Position numbers and translations under genes: made by a program. Shown one piece after another: positions 35,941 to 48,355 of a stretch of 64,000 nt of DNA. Source of the DNA: Panicum virgatum (taxonomy: Eukaryota > Streptophyta > Magnoliopsida > Poales > Poaceae). The notes under the pieces are model-generated. The model had not been told where the DNA came from and did no database searches. It saw nothing but the letters and a program-made list of their open reading frames with translations. Position 1 is the first letter of the stretch; each line of letters begins with the position of its first letter. Location: the NCBI RefSeq assembly GCF_016808335.1, contig NC_053142.1, positions 2,555,802 through 2,619,801 on the forward strand, written 5' to 3'.

Positions 35941-38900
35941 TGTAACACCCTAATTCAAATTTTCAGCTTTAATAATAAATTTAATTGGTTTTAATTAAAT
36001 TTCTAAGGTTTTTGGTGATTAGACTTGCATTTAATCTAATTTTGATCCTAAAGTAATTAAAATTTATTTTAGGGCTAACATGTTTGTGCATTCATGCTGA
36101 TGCATAATTTTATTGATTGAGGGTGGTTTGAATTCAAGTTCAATTTGAATTCAAATAGTTTGGGTTTGGTTTGAAATAGAAAAGAGGAAAGAAAATAGTA
36201 AATAGGAAAGGAAACCGGAAACCCAAAACCAAAACCCAAACCCTTTAGCAACCCGGCCCACTTCTTCCCTCACCCCACTTCGGCCCAGCCCGCCACCTCC
36301 TCCTTCCTTCCCGCCCGTGGCCCAGCAAGCCAGCGCTTCCCTCTACAGGCAGCGCCGCGCGCTCGCTCGGTGCCACTGACAGCACGTCCCGCCCATCAGC
36401 GACAGCCCTCTCCCCCTCTCCGCAACGCTTCCCTGGTCCCATGCGTCAGAAACCCGAACCCCTCCCGCGGTCCACACTCCAGTCGCGCGAGCAGCCTCCG
36501 CCCACACGCACCTCAGCGCAACCCCGGACCCACGGGTCGGCGCCCCACTCAAGCAGACTGCGCAGCGCACGCGCGATCCCTTCCCTGGGCCCGCTGACAG
36601 GCACACCAGACCGAGCGCCTGTTTCCCCCGCATCCCGACCCAGCGGTCCCACAGGTCAGACGCACAGCCTGTCCCGCTGCCAGCACGGCCCCACGCGCTC
36701 GCCCGTTGCTCGCTCGCTGACACTGCGACCCCACACGTCAGGCGCTCCTTCCTCCTCGCGCAACCGCCGCACCCATCACGCCGAGATCCCCGGCGAGTTT
36801 CCATCGGGGGCACGCCTGCCCAGGATCGCCCGCCTACCTTAAAACACGCCCCCGCAGCCCCTGCGCATATCACCCAGCTCCAGCGCCGTCTCAAACCCTA
36901 GCTTGCCGCGCCCCGCTAACCCCGCCGTGCCAAGCCTCTGCGCTGCCGTGGCCGCGCCGCCTCGCTCCACCTCCACCCCTGCGAACCCCCCGCAGAAGCT
37001 CCGCCGTGCCGGCTGAAACCTTCCCGAGGTCCCCACGCTCGACCTAGGCGCCTGCAGCACCGGAATTGCTCCTGCACCACCGGAGGTGAGATGCCGTCCA
37101 CCGTGGCGATTCCTCGCCGCCGGTGAGCCCCGTGCCTCACTGACCCTTGGTTCTTGTTCACAGCACGGCTGCACTTCTCCCTAACGAATCAGCAGGCCCG
37201 GGGACGCCCTACAGCACCCTCCTCCGGGAGCGCCGCCCGTGACCCGCCGCTCGACCTCGCCGCCGTCGTCCCTCCGCTGCAGCCCGGCTAGCCCGAGCCC
37301 TGGGTAAGCATCGCCCCACCTCCCTGTAGTTTTTGGCGCTAGTTTGGACGGGCCGTAGCCCCTGGAGACCCCTCGACCGGCCGGCGCCGGCGAGCCTCGC
37401 CGCACAGTGCCGCCGCTGTCACTGCTCGCACCACCACGTACCCTGCAGCCCCACGAAAATGGCCCCAGTGGATTACGCGTGTTTCGCTCATACTCCTGGA
37501 CCAAACCTCAGGCCGATCTGAGCTCTATAGCGCCAGTTTGCCCAACCCCGGCGAGCTCGCCGCCATGGAACCGTGCTCCGGCGGCCGGCGCCGCCGCCCG
37601 CACGCCCAAATAGGTCCTGGCCGCCCGATCCCCAATGGACGCACAAGATTAGATTTAGATCCTACCGAATCGGAACCCTCAGATCGCGATCCAATGGCCG
37701 AGAGTCACCCATACCGCTTCGCCCTGGCCACTTTGCTAAAGAGCCCTCGGGCTTTTGGGATATCAACCCGCCGTCCCAGCTAGGTCAAAAATAATTACAG
37801 TTTGACCCTGTTTTTAGCATTTAGACCCCCGCGCTTTCCAGTTTTAGAACCCGAGGTCCAAGCCCTGCAGTTTTGCGAGTTAGACCCTAGAGCTACCCGT
37901 TAATTACGTTTTAGTCCCTGGTTTTTGCAGAAAACCCCTGGAAACTTAGTTTTTCTTGCAGAAAAGCCCCTGAACCTTGTTTTAAGCGTAGTTTTTGCGT
38001 TTTAGCTCCGTTTTAAGCGTTCTTTATATCCACGCGATCGTTGTAAGGCGTAGGGTAGTTCTAGACTAGTTTTGTGTGCTGTTTTCATGTATAGTTGTAC
38101 TGTTTCTTAAGTGTCTACCTTTGTTTGCTTGTATGTATTGTGCTGGACTTGTTTTTGGCCACGTGTTCGTGAGTAGACGTTGAGCTACCGGAGGAGCATC
38201 AGTACCAGTGCCAAGATCCATCTTCAGAGCAGTTTGAGCAGCAGGAGTAGTACGAGGAAGGCAAGTATAACATAAACAACCTATCATCTTTAAATACAAT
38301 TTCATACTGCATTATAATACTGTATGCCTATAAAGACTTTCCTAGCCACTCTATACCCTTTATATATATCCTTGGGTTGCATTTTGGTTAGTTGTGCTAG
38401 GTTGCTGCGTTATAACACACTCTGGTCCTTTTTAATTAATTTGATTAATGGTTTACTTGAACTTAATTTCTGAGAGTGGCCCTCTGTGCTTCGTGCTTGG
38501 GTGGCTCACGTCTCCTTAAAATATGTTTTTGTTAGAAACATGGTTTAGGGGGCCAGCACGGTGCTTACTGCTGGGTTGGCCACTCTCCATAAGGATCGGT
38601 TCATAGAGCGACAACCTGGGACAACAGCGCTACCACAAGACTGGAATGGGACGGTCTTGGCGTAATAATTAGGTCTTTTTGGTTTGGAGTAACTTACCTG
38701 TGGGGCAGGGGCGGTAAGCTTCTATGGCCCTCGTGCTGAGTGGCCTCGTCTGTGCTTGGTCTGCGTACCTGTGTCTTGACGCCCACTAGACCTGCTCCAT
38801 AGTCGCCGATCCACCCTCGCGGTTACTCCCTACCAACGAGATTCTTTGTAAAGGCCTCGTAGTGAGTTTGCTAGTCATCTCACCTAAGGAAGTGTGATGA

Positions 38901-39633
38901 ACAACTGGCGTAGCTCACGACTTGTGGGTAAAGATGTGCAACCTCTGCAGAGTGTAAAACTAGTATACTAGCCGTGCTCACGGTTATGAGTGGCCTAGAT
39001 CCTCCTTTTGATTAGTGGGGTTGTCTCCTTCCGACGAGGGAGGTGCCTCTCGGGGTTACCTTGGTGGCTTGGTTTCGGTTTTGTTCCCAGCAGTTTCTTA
39101 ATTTAATTCTGATTCATTACTATGTAACTGGGTTAATGGTAATTTATCAACTCGTAGTAAATAGCTTTAATAAAATTTTGCCAACGCTTAAAAGCTAATG
39201 CAGTTGAGTCAGCCAACCTTAGAGCCTCATAGTTTGTGTTATACTTGTTGAGTACAAGTTGTCTACTCACTCTTGCCTCTTCTCTACTTTTTCCTCCTGG
39301 CTACGCTACTGCTGCTCAGTTCCTGCCGACACGAGGGAGTTCGTCCAGCGCTACCAGGACTACGAGGACTTTTAGGCGTTCGTCTCCCAGTCGACGTCCC
39401 TGTGGCGCCCTGTTTCAGCTTCGGAGAGCTTTTATCGTATTTTTTGTACTTCGCTTCCACTGTATCAGACATTTTGTCATTAATGTAATAAATAACATTC
39501 GTATTCGCTTTATTATGTCTTATTCGTGATATGTGCTGTGATATACTGTTCATTCTGTTGTATATACGTGTGACTTGATCCTGGCACGTACATGATTGCT
39601 CGGTTTATGTCCTTTTATAAACCGGGTATTACA
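35941..39633 (+). mobile_element. Solo LTR of a second Tekay-type family inside the 5' LTR
   Basis: 3,693 bp, TGTAACACCC to GGGTATTACA (imperfect inverted ends). It is flanked by AAGCT (35936-35940) and GAGCT (39634-39638). The uninterrupted 3' LTR reads GAGCT at this point, so the left copy carries one substitution. The interior has an AT-rich start, a GC-rich gene-like block (about 36240-37650, including 'aaaccctagc' and donor-like 'gtaagcatc'), and the two-exon unit described next. Confidence 0.88.
38177..39375 (+). other. Candidate LTR mini-ORF, copy 2 (exons 38177-38260 and 39320-39375)
   Basis: Exon A follows a T-rich tract and TAG, is rich in Glu and Gln (motifs VELPEEH, SSEQFEQQE) and carries one in-frame TAG. 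It ends GAGGAAG before the GC donor GCAAGT. The predicted intron is 1,059 bp and ends GCTGCTCAG. Exon B continues in frame with the one-plus-two phase and ends RYQDYEDF and TAG at 39373-39375. A stem TGAGTA/TACTCA lies at 39249-39269, about 50 bases before the acceptor. Confidence 0.5.
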
Positions 39634-41059
39634 GAGCTCGAGCTCAGACCATCGCCGGCGTCCCCGTCGGCCATCCTTGCCGCCGTGCCTCAATTCGCCG
39701 AGCCCAGAGCCGCACAACCTCGCCCTTGGCCTCCCCCATCCATTCCCGAGCTCGTTCGAGCCAACCCCGGGCCGAATCGACCTCCAGAGCGCCTGCGTCA
39801 CCGGTCGCCATTGCCTCGCCACGCCGGAGCTCCGCCCCTCCGTCGATCTCCGTCCTCCGGTCCACCTCCGCCCGATTCAAGCCGTGGTGAGCAACTTCGC
39901 GAGCCCCTCATCGTCCCCGATCCTTTTCCCCTCTAAACTTCGCCCCACCAGAGCCGGGAACATGGCTCGCCGCCGTGCACCGCCGCTTATAGCCGCCTGC
40001 TCGTCGCCCGCCGCCCTGGTGTGTGCACTCGTGCTGCTGCTGCGCGCACGGGGGCCACCCGCCCTTGCTGGACCTATTCCAGCCCTTTCCGGCCGCTGCC
40101 CCACCCCACGCCAGCTTTGCAGGCTCGCCCGGGCTGCGGCTCGGCCAAGCAGCACCGCCGGCCGGCCGGCCCATGGCCGCCGCGCTCGCGTGGGCGCGCC
40201 GCCGTGCCTGGCCAGAGCAGAGCAGGGGAGCCGCCCCCTCTCTCTCTCCCTGTCAAGTGGGGCCCGCGGTCAGGGAGAGGTGAAGGGTTAGGGTAGATGT
40301 TGTTTTTCTTTATTTGTTATTTTGGCTAGAAGTTTGATAATTGCTAGAAAAATGCAAGAAAATCCTAAAATTGCAAACCAAATTTTGTTAGGTTTCTAAA
40401 ATCAAGATCTTTAGAAGAAAAATACTTGTTCAGGTGAAATGTCACTTTTGCCCCTGCTAAAATATTGGTTTGTGTTTAAACTAATTCATTTTGTATCGGT
40501 TGTTTGGTTTGTCTAAAAATCCTGAAAATTTTATGGTAGCTTACTCTTTGCATGTGTAGTCCACTGAAAAAGTTTCAGGTGCATAACCTATGTGTATGTT
40601 TGTGGATCTATTGTTGTTTGATTTCCTTTTCTAGAGTTAAAGTAAATATTTTTTTATATCAATAAATGTTGGTAATTTATTTATGCACCCCTTATCAGTA
40701 GTTTTTCATGATAGGAAAGTTGTGCTGCTAGATCATTGCGGTTTGTTAAGTTTTTGTGTTTAGCTAGTTCCTAGCTCTAGTCTTTCTTTATTTTCACCGT
40801 GGCTAAGCAATGCCTTATTGCTTCTTTTTGTTTGTGGTGCACCTAGCTTTCTTAGTGCAAGTTTAGTAGTGTTGTTGAAAGGAAACACTTCAGACTAAAA
40901 GGAATTAGCAACCGAAACCCCATTTCAGCACGACACCATTCCTTCGAACCATAGTTTCGGGAGGCTGTTTATCAGTCATGCCTATGCCTTTAACTGTGTG
41001 TGTTGCATTTCATTGCATTGTTTCATGAGTCTCATGCATGGCATATTTTATTCGTGTAG

Positions 41060-42278
41060 ACGCTGAACCCGAAGTCGCCTACGAGTTGGTCGGTGAACCG
41101 ATCCAGGAGCCGCAAGCAGGAGAACAGCAGGAGGACGCAGTCGAGCACGCTCCCGAAGAAATCGCTAACCCCGCTGACTGGCAAGGCAAGCCCCGGAGCA
41201 TATCCCTTATTTTAATTACTCCATGTTATAATTAAAGTATTGTGCATATACGTTCAAGGAATTGATTGGAACCATAGATGCATAATCTTGATTACCTAGT
41301 GTCCTGACTAGTGTAGGTATCGCTAGCACCGCTATGTTTAAGTAAACGCGGTAGAAGACTGGTGATCTCCTGTCACCCACGAGATATAGGTTTGTTACTT
41401 CAGGCAGTGTTATGAGAAATAATGCAATGAGAAGGGAAATTGGAGACCGGGCGGAGGGAAAGTTGGACATGGTTGTTGAGTAAAGAAAATTGAGTCTCCG
41501 CCTGTGTCGATTGAGGACCGTTCCGTTGTTGGCCCTTTGACTGAGGATGGAACAGTACTAACCACATGCCGGAAGTAGGAGGTAGTCGAAACCGGTAAGC
41601 TAATTACCTTAATTGCGTCGAAATCTGGGTCTCGACCTGCGGTGCTGGGTAGGGTTGACGGATGGTGAAGTGGCCCACGGGTTCACCGGGTGTTCGCACA
41701 TGCGGGGCTCATCATCCGGGTGTTTGCGGGCTTGATTCAGACTTCGGGGTAATTATGGGAACAGTTGACGTGTGTGGCCCGACGGGGTTTTCACGTGTCG
41801 TGTGAGTTAGGTCCACCTTGCATGGTTAAATCGGATCGATTCGCCGTGACTCGCGGATATGAGAGCCTTGGTCAATGCGTCGCATCGTAGTAAGGATTGA
41901 AAGGACAGAAAGAGAAAAGTTGGCTTTTGTTGATATTCTTGAAAAGATAATATGATTAACCATGTGTGCTCTAGAGAATTAGGCAAACTTAGTTTCTAGC
42001 TATCAACACAATTGGAGTTAAAATATTGAAAGTAAGGATCCAGTTTAGTAGCTTTTCAGCAAAATAACCCAGAGCCAAAGAGCTGTGCATGTCTAGATAA
42101 TGGGCTAAGTATACCCATAGACGGGTAAGCCTTGCTGAGTATTAGAGTACTTAGGGTTTGGTTGTAACCCTTCTGAGCAGGCTGTCTTCCGGAAGACTTC
42201 GAGGAAATCGGTGCGTCCTGGATTGGTCAGCCTCTTCCTCTAGGTTGGACGTTCGAGTGGGTTCCGCCATCTCCGTGA
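41060..42278 (+). other. Candidate LTR mini-ORF, copy 3 (exons 41060-41185 and 42181-42278)
   Basis: Best preserved copy. Exon A is fully open and strongly acidic (VDAEPEVAYELVGEP, QQEDAVEHAPEE). It ends TGGCAAG before the GC donor GCAAGC. The predicted intron is 995 bp and ends TTCTGAGCAG. Exon B continues in frame (LPEDFEEIG, then a Trp/Pro-rich tail) to TGA 42276-42278. A stem CTGAGTA/TACTTAG, one pair disrupted, lies at 42135-42154. An ATG in frame at 41038 exists only in this copy; the 3' LTR has AAG there. Exon A is therefore more likely an internal exon than a start. Confidence 0.55.
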
Positions 42279-42669
42279 TTGCAGGCAGGTGAGCCTCACA
42301 TCAGTGGGCAAGATGTGAAGCTCGTCTTTTGTTATCGACGTTATCTACCGTACGGTATTTTGAAGCTTGTTTCAAACTGTTTGCTTTTTCCGCTGCGTTG
42401 AGCTCTGTATTCGAAATGTAACCCTGGCTTGTGAAACTTTATTGTAAATTAATTTTGGAGACTTTTGTTTAACTCTGGTTGTAAGTTAAGTTTGAAAACT
42501 TTTGTTGCTTGTAATCACCTGTGCTTGTCTTTTGGCGAGGGTTCCTGTGCAATCGATCCTGGTTAAAGCAGGCAGTCTGAGTGTACTGGTGAAGTGCAGT
42601 ATCGGAGGATTAAGTTAAATGGTTAATTAATGCACTTGATCGGTATTATTTGGACTGTTCTGTGACAGC

Positions 42670-42681
42670 TGGTATCAGAGC
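42670..42681 (+). other. Primer-binding site, initiator tRNA-Met
   Basis: TGGTATCAGAGC two bases after the 5' LTR end. It matches the usual complement of the 3' end of plant tRNA-iMet. Confidence 0.9.
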
Positions 42682-43805
42682 TAATTGCACTGGGGGTGAT
42701 TACTGGAGTGCTTAACTACAAAACTTTTGGGTTTTTCGAAAAGTTGACGCTAGATGCGCTAAGGAATAGGATAGATAGTTCGTATGCCCTAATTATGTGT
42801 TACAAGTTAGGTGGCATCTAAGTATCTATTTTATTCCAGCACTTCCAGCAATTACTTCTCATTAAACCTTACTTTTGTGCACAACTACTATTCTGTAACG
42901 ATGCACCTACGCTGAGGTAAGCAAGGTGAGCATTCTGGTAGTCCTTAGAATAGCCCACGTGTTTCATACGTGCGTGGGTCCCGTATGATGAGCATACGAG
43001 GAAGTGGTAAGGCTCAATTCAAACGAGTCTGTTGCTATCTGCCGCCTGATATGGAGCGCGGATTTCTTACCATGTGATTGTGATCACGGTCATCTCGTAA
43101 GGCAATGTTACGAGATGTAAACCTGTCATGCGGTTGGCCATGACCGTGACCCTTGGGACATGTCTACCCTTGGATGTGAATACGTTGTTATGATGTATGC
43201 AGCGCTGCCCATTCAGCGTCAAACGTTTGGGTGCCGTCTCTATAGTGGACGGTAATGTATGGGTGAATATGTGGGAAACTGCATATGTGTTACCTGTGTG
43301 GCGTAGGACACATGGGGGCCGTTCGTGTGTGCTGGCACGAAGGGTCCAGAAATGGATAATTATCTCTCTCTTGTTGTTTTGGTTTGTCTGCAGGAACACT
43401 AACTTCGTTAAGCGCGTTATGAAATCCTTGATCATAGGAACGACTAGTATATATAGGGAGAGTACGTATTTGTGCCACTAGTCGTCTTCATATACCATAT
43501 TTGGTACTTGCTTGGGTGAGAAACGATAGATCGTGCATGCATCTTGCATATCTAAGTTGAGTGATCGTCTTGTTGCTTTGTGGTTACGTCTCATCAAAAA
43601 ATTGTTTTGATCGCTTCATAGTTAATAGTTGTGCAACCCCGAGTTATCAATCTGCGGTTCAAGTTGAGTTGCTGCGGTTTCAACCGAAGCATGTAGGTTT
43701 ATTTATTTTCCTTGGTGAACCATATCGCAAGGGAAATGATTCATGCCATGTGTTCATATCACATATGCACATTCTTTATTTGCATGAATTAGTCCTAATA
43801 GCAGA
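42682..43805 (+). other. Untranslated leader of the Tekay-type element
   Basis: About 1.1 kb between the primer site and gag. Short open frames are not supported as genes. Confidence 0.6.
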
Positions 43806-46800
43806 ATGGCTAACCAAGGGGTGGTTATTTTGCAGATGGGTGATAACCACGCTGCCAACCATGGAAATGAGAATCACGAAGCACAGCCACAACCACCTCC
43901 CTCCTTGGCTCAGGCTATTGCAGCTCTTATCGCTGACCGCAATGAGCAGACCGAATTGATGAGGCAATTAGTGCAAAACAATGCCGGCAGAGGTCGACAA
44001 GCCCCACCAGCAGAAACTGGCTATGTCGGTTTTCTGGCCACCCAACCACCTCTATTCCACAAGGCAAATGATCCTCTTGAAGCCGATGCATGGATTCGCA
44101 CCATTGAGGACAAGTTCAGTATCCTCAATTACACAGAAGTAGACAAGGCCGCCTTTGCAGCGCAACAACTGAGAGGCTCAGCGAAGATATGGTGGGTTAA
44201 TCACAAGTCTCTACTCCCCGCTGGTGCGCGTCTCACTTGGAATGAGTTTGTGGCAGCATTCAAGGCCCATCATATTCCTACTAGTCTGATGAGAAGGAAG
44301 ATGGCAGAGTTCCTAGAATTGAAGCAAGGAAACAATACTGTTCTTCAATATGCTCAAACCTTCAACCAGTTAGCTCGGTATGGTGGTTTTCATGTGGATA
44401 GTGATGAAAAGAGGCAGGATTGCTTCAGGAGGGGACTGAACACCAAGCTGCAGGACAAATTGGCCCTAACTACTTGTGCCAACTTTACCGAGCTAGTTAA
44501 TAAGGCTATTACTCAAGAAGATGCTACCTTAGCTCATAAGGCCGACAAAAAGAGGAAGGCACCTGTTGGATCTTCCAGCAGTGCGCCCCAGAAGTACAAG
44601 CTAGTACAAACAGGAAGTCAGTGGACTCCAAGTCATCCACCGCTGCAAGGCCGTTGGGTCGCTAGGCCGCCACAGCAGCAGCCGTGGGTACCACGTCTCC
44701 CAGCGCCACAGCAAGGGCATAGACCTCCCGCTTCGCAGTTTGTACGCCCCAGCAACTATCCTTGTTACAACTGTGGACTTCCTGGGCATTTTGCACCTGA
44801 TTGTCCCATGCCACGCAGACAAGTCAATTACCAGTCTCCTACACCAATTTCAACTTCTAGTACCCAACATAATAAGAAGAAGACTGTACCTGTCAAAACG
44901 GGTCGTGTGAACTACACCACATTGGAAGATATTACTGACGGTACTCAAGTGATGACGGGTATATTCTCCATTAACCAGCGCCCTGTTGTTGTGTTATTTG
45001 ATTCTGGAGCATCTCATACATTTATCAGCGAAGCATGTGTAGCACGGCTCAACTTACAAGTAAAACACATGAAAAGACCATATATTATTCATGCACCGGG
45101 TGCACCGTTAAAAGCCGGTCAATGTGTTCCGGGTGTATCCCTTGACCTAGGTGGGAAAGTTTTCCAGACCGATTTCATTGTTCTTCCAAACCAAGGAATA
45201 GATATCATTCTTGGAATGAATTGGATGGAGGAACATCGTGTTATCCTTGATACTTCATCTCGCATTGTCCGAATCAATTCTTCCACACATGGCATTTTGA
45301 ATATTCATCTTTCCCAGCGTGAAATTCCAACCACTATCATATACCATCTTGAGGGGAAGATTCTAGAAGTAATTCTGGTGGTTTGTGAATACCCCGATGT
45401 GTTTCCGGAGGACTTGCAAGGCATGCCTCCCGATCGGGGTATTGAGTTTGTCATTGAGTTACAGCCCGGCACAGCGCCCATATCTCGAAGACCATACAGA
45501 ATGACTCCAAGTGAGTTAGCTGAATTGAAAGTTCAGTTGCAAGAGTTATTAGATAAGGGTTTCATCCGACCCAGTACTTCACCATGGGGTTGTCCAGCCT
45601 TATTCGTGAAAAAGAAAGATCATGGGTTACGATTGTGTGTGGACTATCGACCTTTGAATGCGGTCACCATCAAAAACAAATATCCTCTTCCTCGCATTGA
45701 TATTCTCTTTGATCAATTAGCCGGTGCCAAGTTCTTCTCGAAAATAGATCTTCAATCTGGTTATCATCAAATCAAAATCCGGCCATCAGATATACCAAAA
45801 ACAGCATTCTCCACTCGATATGGTCTTTATGAGTATTTGGTCATGTCCTTTGGATTAACCAATGCTCCAGCCTACTTCATGTATCTCATGAATTCGGTGT
45901 TCATGCCAGAGCTGGATAAATTCGTCATGGTATTCATTGATGATATCTTAATCTATTCCAAGACGGAAGAAGAACATGCTCAGCATCTTCATATAGTACT
46001 CCAGCGTCTCAGGGAACATCAGCTATATGCTAAACTCAGCAAGTGCGAATTTTGGCTAAAGGAAGTTCCATTTCTAGGTCATGTTATCACGACTGAGGGT
46101 ATCTCTGTTGATCCCAGTAAAGTACAGGATGTACTGAACTGGAAGGCTCCAACCTCAGTGGCTGAAATCCGAAGTTTCTTAGGGTTAGCGGGTTATTATC
46201 GTCGGTTCATACCAGAATTTTCGAGAATTGCTAAACCTATGACTGAACTTCTCAAGAAAGGTACAAAATTTCATTGGAGTGACCAATGTGAGCAAGCTTT
46301 CCGGAAGTTAAGAACTCTACTTACTTCAGCACCAATCTTAGCTCAACCAGATACTACAAAGCCATTCGATGTCTATTGTGATGCTTCGGGCATCGGAATT
46401 GGCTGTGTGCTGATGCAAGAGAATCGGGTGATTGCTTATGCTTCTCGATCACTCAAGCGTCACGAAGAGAACTATCCCACACATGATCTGGAATTAGCAG
46501 CTGTAGTCCATGCTTTGAAGATCTGGCGACATTATCTTCTGGGCACCAAGTGTAACATTTATACAGATCACAAGAGCCTCAAGTATCTTTTCACTCAAGC
46601 TGATCTGAACATGCGTCAAAGATGATGGCTCGAGTTGATTAAAGATTATGAGCTCGAAGTGCACTACCATCCAGGAAAAGCAAATGTGGTTGCTGATGCG
46701 TTAAGTCGCAAGGCCCACTGTCATTGCCTCTCTGCTATACCCCTGAATGAGTCTCTTTGTTTTGAGATGGAAAAGCTAAACTTGAGCATTGTACCCCATG

Positions 46801-48344
46801 GCACATTGGCTCATCTAGAACTTACTCCTACTCTTCGTGATCTGATCATCGAAGCACAAAAGAAAGATAAAGGAGTAAAGGAAATTCAAAGAAGATTATC
46901 AGAAGGAGATCCGAAAGTAAACTGTTTCCACCAAGATAGTGAGAATGTGTTATGGTTCAAGAACCGAATAGTGGTACCTAAGGATTTTGAACTCCGAAAG
47001 CAAATTCTTGATGAAGCTCATACTTCCCGACTGTTTATCCATCTTGGGAGCAACAAGATGTACCAGGACCTGAAACAACGATTTTGGTGGACTCGAATGA
47101 AAAGAGAGGTAGCTAAATATGTGTTCGAGTGTGACATCTGTCGCAGAGTTAAAGCTAGTCATCTCAAGCCAGCGGGAACTCTACAGCCTTTGAGTATTCC
47201 TGAATGGAAATGGGAAGATATTAGTATGGATTTTATAGTTGGCTTACCTCGGACCCAAAAAGGTTACGACTCGATTTGGGTTGTAGTTGATAGACTAACC
47301 AAGTCAGCACATTTTATTCCAGTCAGTACTCGTTATTCCACAAAAAGATATGCTGAGTTATACGTTGAGCGTATCCTATGCCTGCATGGTATACCCAAGA
47401 CTATCATCTCTGATCGTGGAAGCCAATTCACTGCACATTTTTGGGAACAATTGCATACTTGCTTAGGAACTCGGGTGATTCGCAGCTCTGCTTACCACCC
47501 TCAAACAGATGGTCAAACGGAGAGAATCAATCAGATTTTAGAAGATATGCTCCGTGCATGTGTCTTAGCCTATCCACAGAAATGGGATCAATGTCTGCCA
47601 TTAGCTGAATTCTCTTATAACAATAGCTATCAAGAAAGCATCAAAATGGCACCATTTGAAGCATTATACGGTCGTCGATGTCGAACACCTTTGAATTGGT
47701 CTGAAGCGGGTGAAAGAACTATCTTTGGCCCCGACATGGTTCAAGAAGCCAAAGAACAAGTCCGCCTTATTCAAGGAAATTTGAAAATTGTGCAGTCTCG
47801 GCAGAAGAGCTACGCTGACAGAAGGACTGATCCACTCGTCTTTAAAGTTGGTGACCATGTATACTTAAAAGTATCAACTTGGAAGGGCGTTCAAAGATTT
47901 GGAGTAAAAGGAAAATTAGCACCCCGGTACATTGGTCCATACCCAATTGTGGAGAGATGTGGCCCTGTAGCTTACCGGTTGGATCTTCCAGCAAAATTTT
48001 CAGCAATTCATAACACTTTTCATGTATCACAACTCAAGAAGTGTCTTAGAGTTCCGACTGAAGCTATTGATAGTGATTCAATTTAGTTAGAGTCTGATCT
48101 CACTTATCCTGAGCATCCTATCAAGATTATTGATCGCAACGACCGAGTTACTCATCGCACCACCAACCGATTCTACAAAGTTCAATGGAGTAATCACTCC
48201 GAAGAAGAAGCTACTTGGGAGAAAGAAGAATTTCTGAGATCCAAGTATCCAGACTTTTTAAATGCTCATCAAGGTACTTCTCACTTGCCCCATCTCATCT
48301 TATACGTTCCCACGTGCCTGAATCTCGGGACGAGATTCTTTTAA
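43806..48344 (+). pseudogene. gag-pol polyprotein of the Tekay-type chromovirus, two internal stops
   Basis: The frame opens at ATG 43806; ATG 43836 is an alternative. Domains in order: gag ([23 protein letters not shown]), zinc knuckle [14 protein letters not shown], protease ([12 protein letters not shown]), reverse transcriptase ([29 protein letters not shown]), RNase H ([21 protein letters not shown]), integrase (CDICRRVKASH, DRGSQFTAHFW, DGQTERINQ), and a chromodomain-like C-terminus (FYKVQWSNHSEEEATWEKE, about 48090-48250). It is interrupted by TGA 46623-46625 in RNase H and TAG 48084-48086 before the chromodomain, and ends TAA 48342-48344. Otherwise nearly intact, as expected for a young insertion. 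Chromodomains in this lineage are thought to guide integration to heterochromatin. Confidence 0.95.
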
Positions 48345-48355
48345 GGGGGGAAGGC
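48343..48355 (+). other. Polypurine tract of the Tekay-type element
   Basis: AAGGGGGGAAGGC directly before the 3' LTR start TGTAACACC, overlapping the pol stop codon. Confidence 0.85.

Larger units (their letters stand above)
35481..42667 (+). repeat. 5' LTR of the Tekay-type element, enlarged by a nested solo LTR
   Basis: 7,187 bp as it stands. Removing the nested solo LTR (3,693 bp) and its 5-bp duplication leaves 3,489 bp, against 3,526 bp in the 3' LTR. The difference is explained by two indels (a 24-bp stretch near 39650 and a longer one near 40110). The GC-rich part around 39640-40290 resembles a plant gene 5' region and includes a donor-like GTGGTGAGC. Confidence 0.9.

Noticed and set aside
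36343..36894. 183-codon minus-strand frame with Cys and Arg richness
   Set aside because: It lies in the GC-rich block of a solo LTR, has no recognisable domain and no splice context.
41038..41235. Unspliced 65-codon ORF starting at ATG 41038 in the Tekay 5' LTR
   Set aside because: The ATG is AAG in the 3' LTR and has no counterpart in the other families, whereas the acceptor and GC donor are shared. The spliced model fits better.
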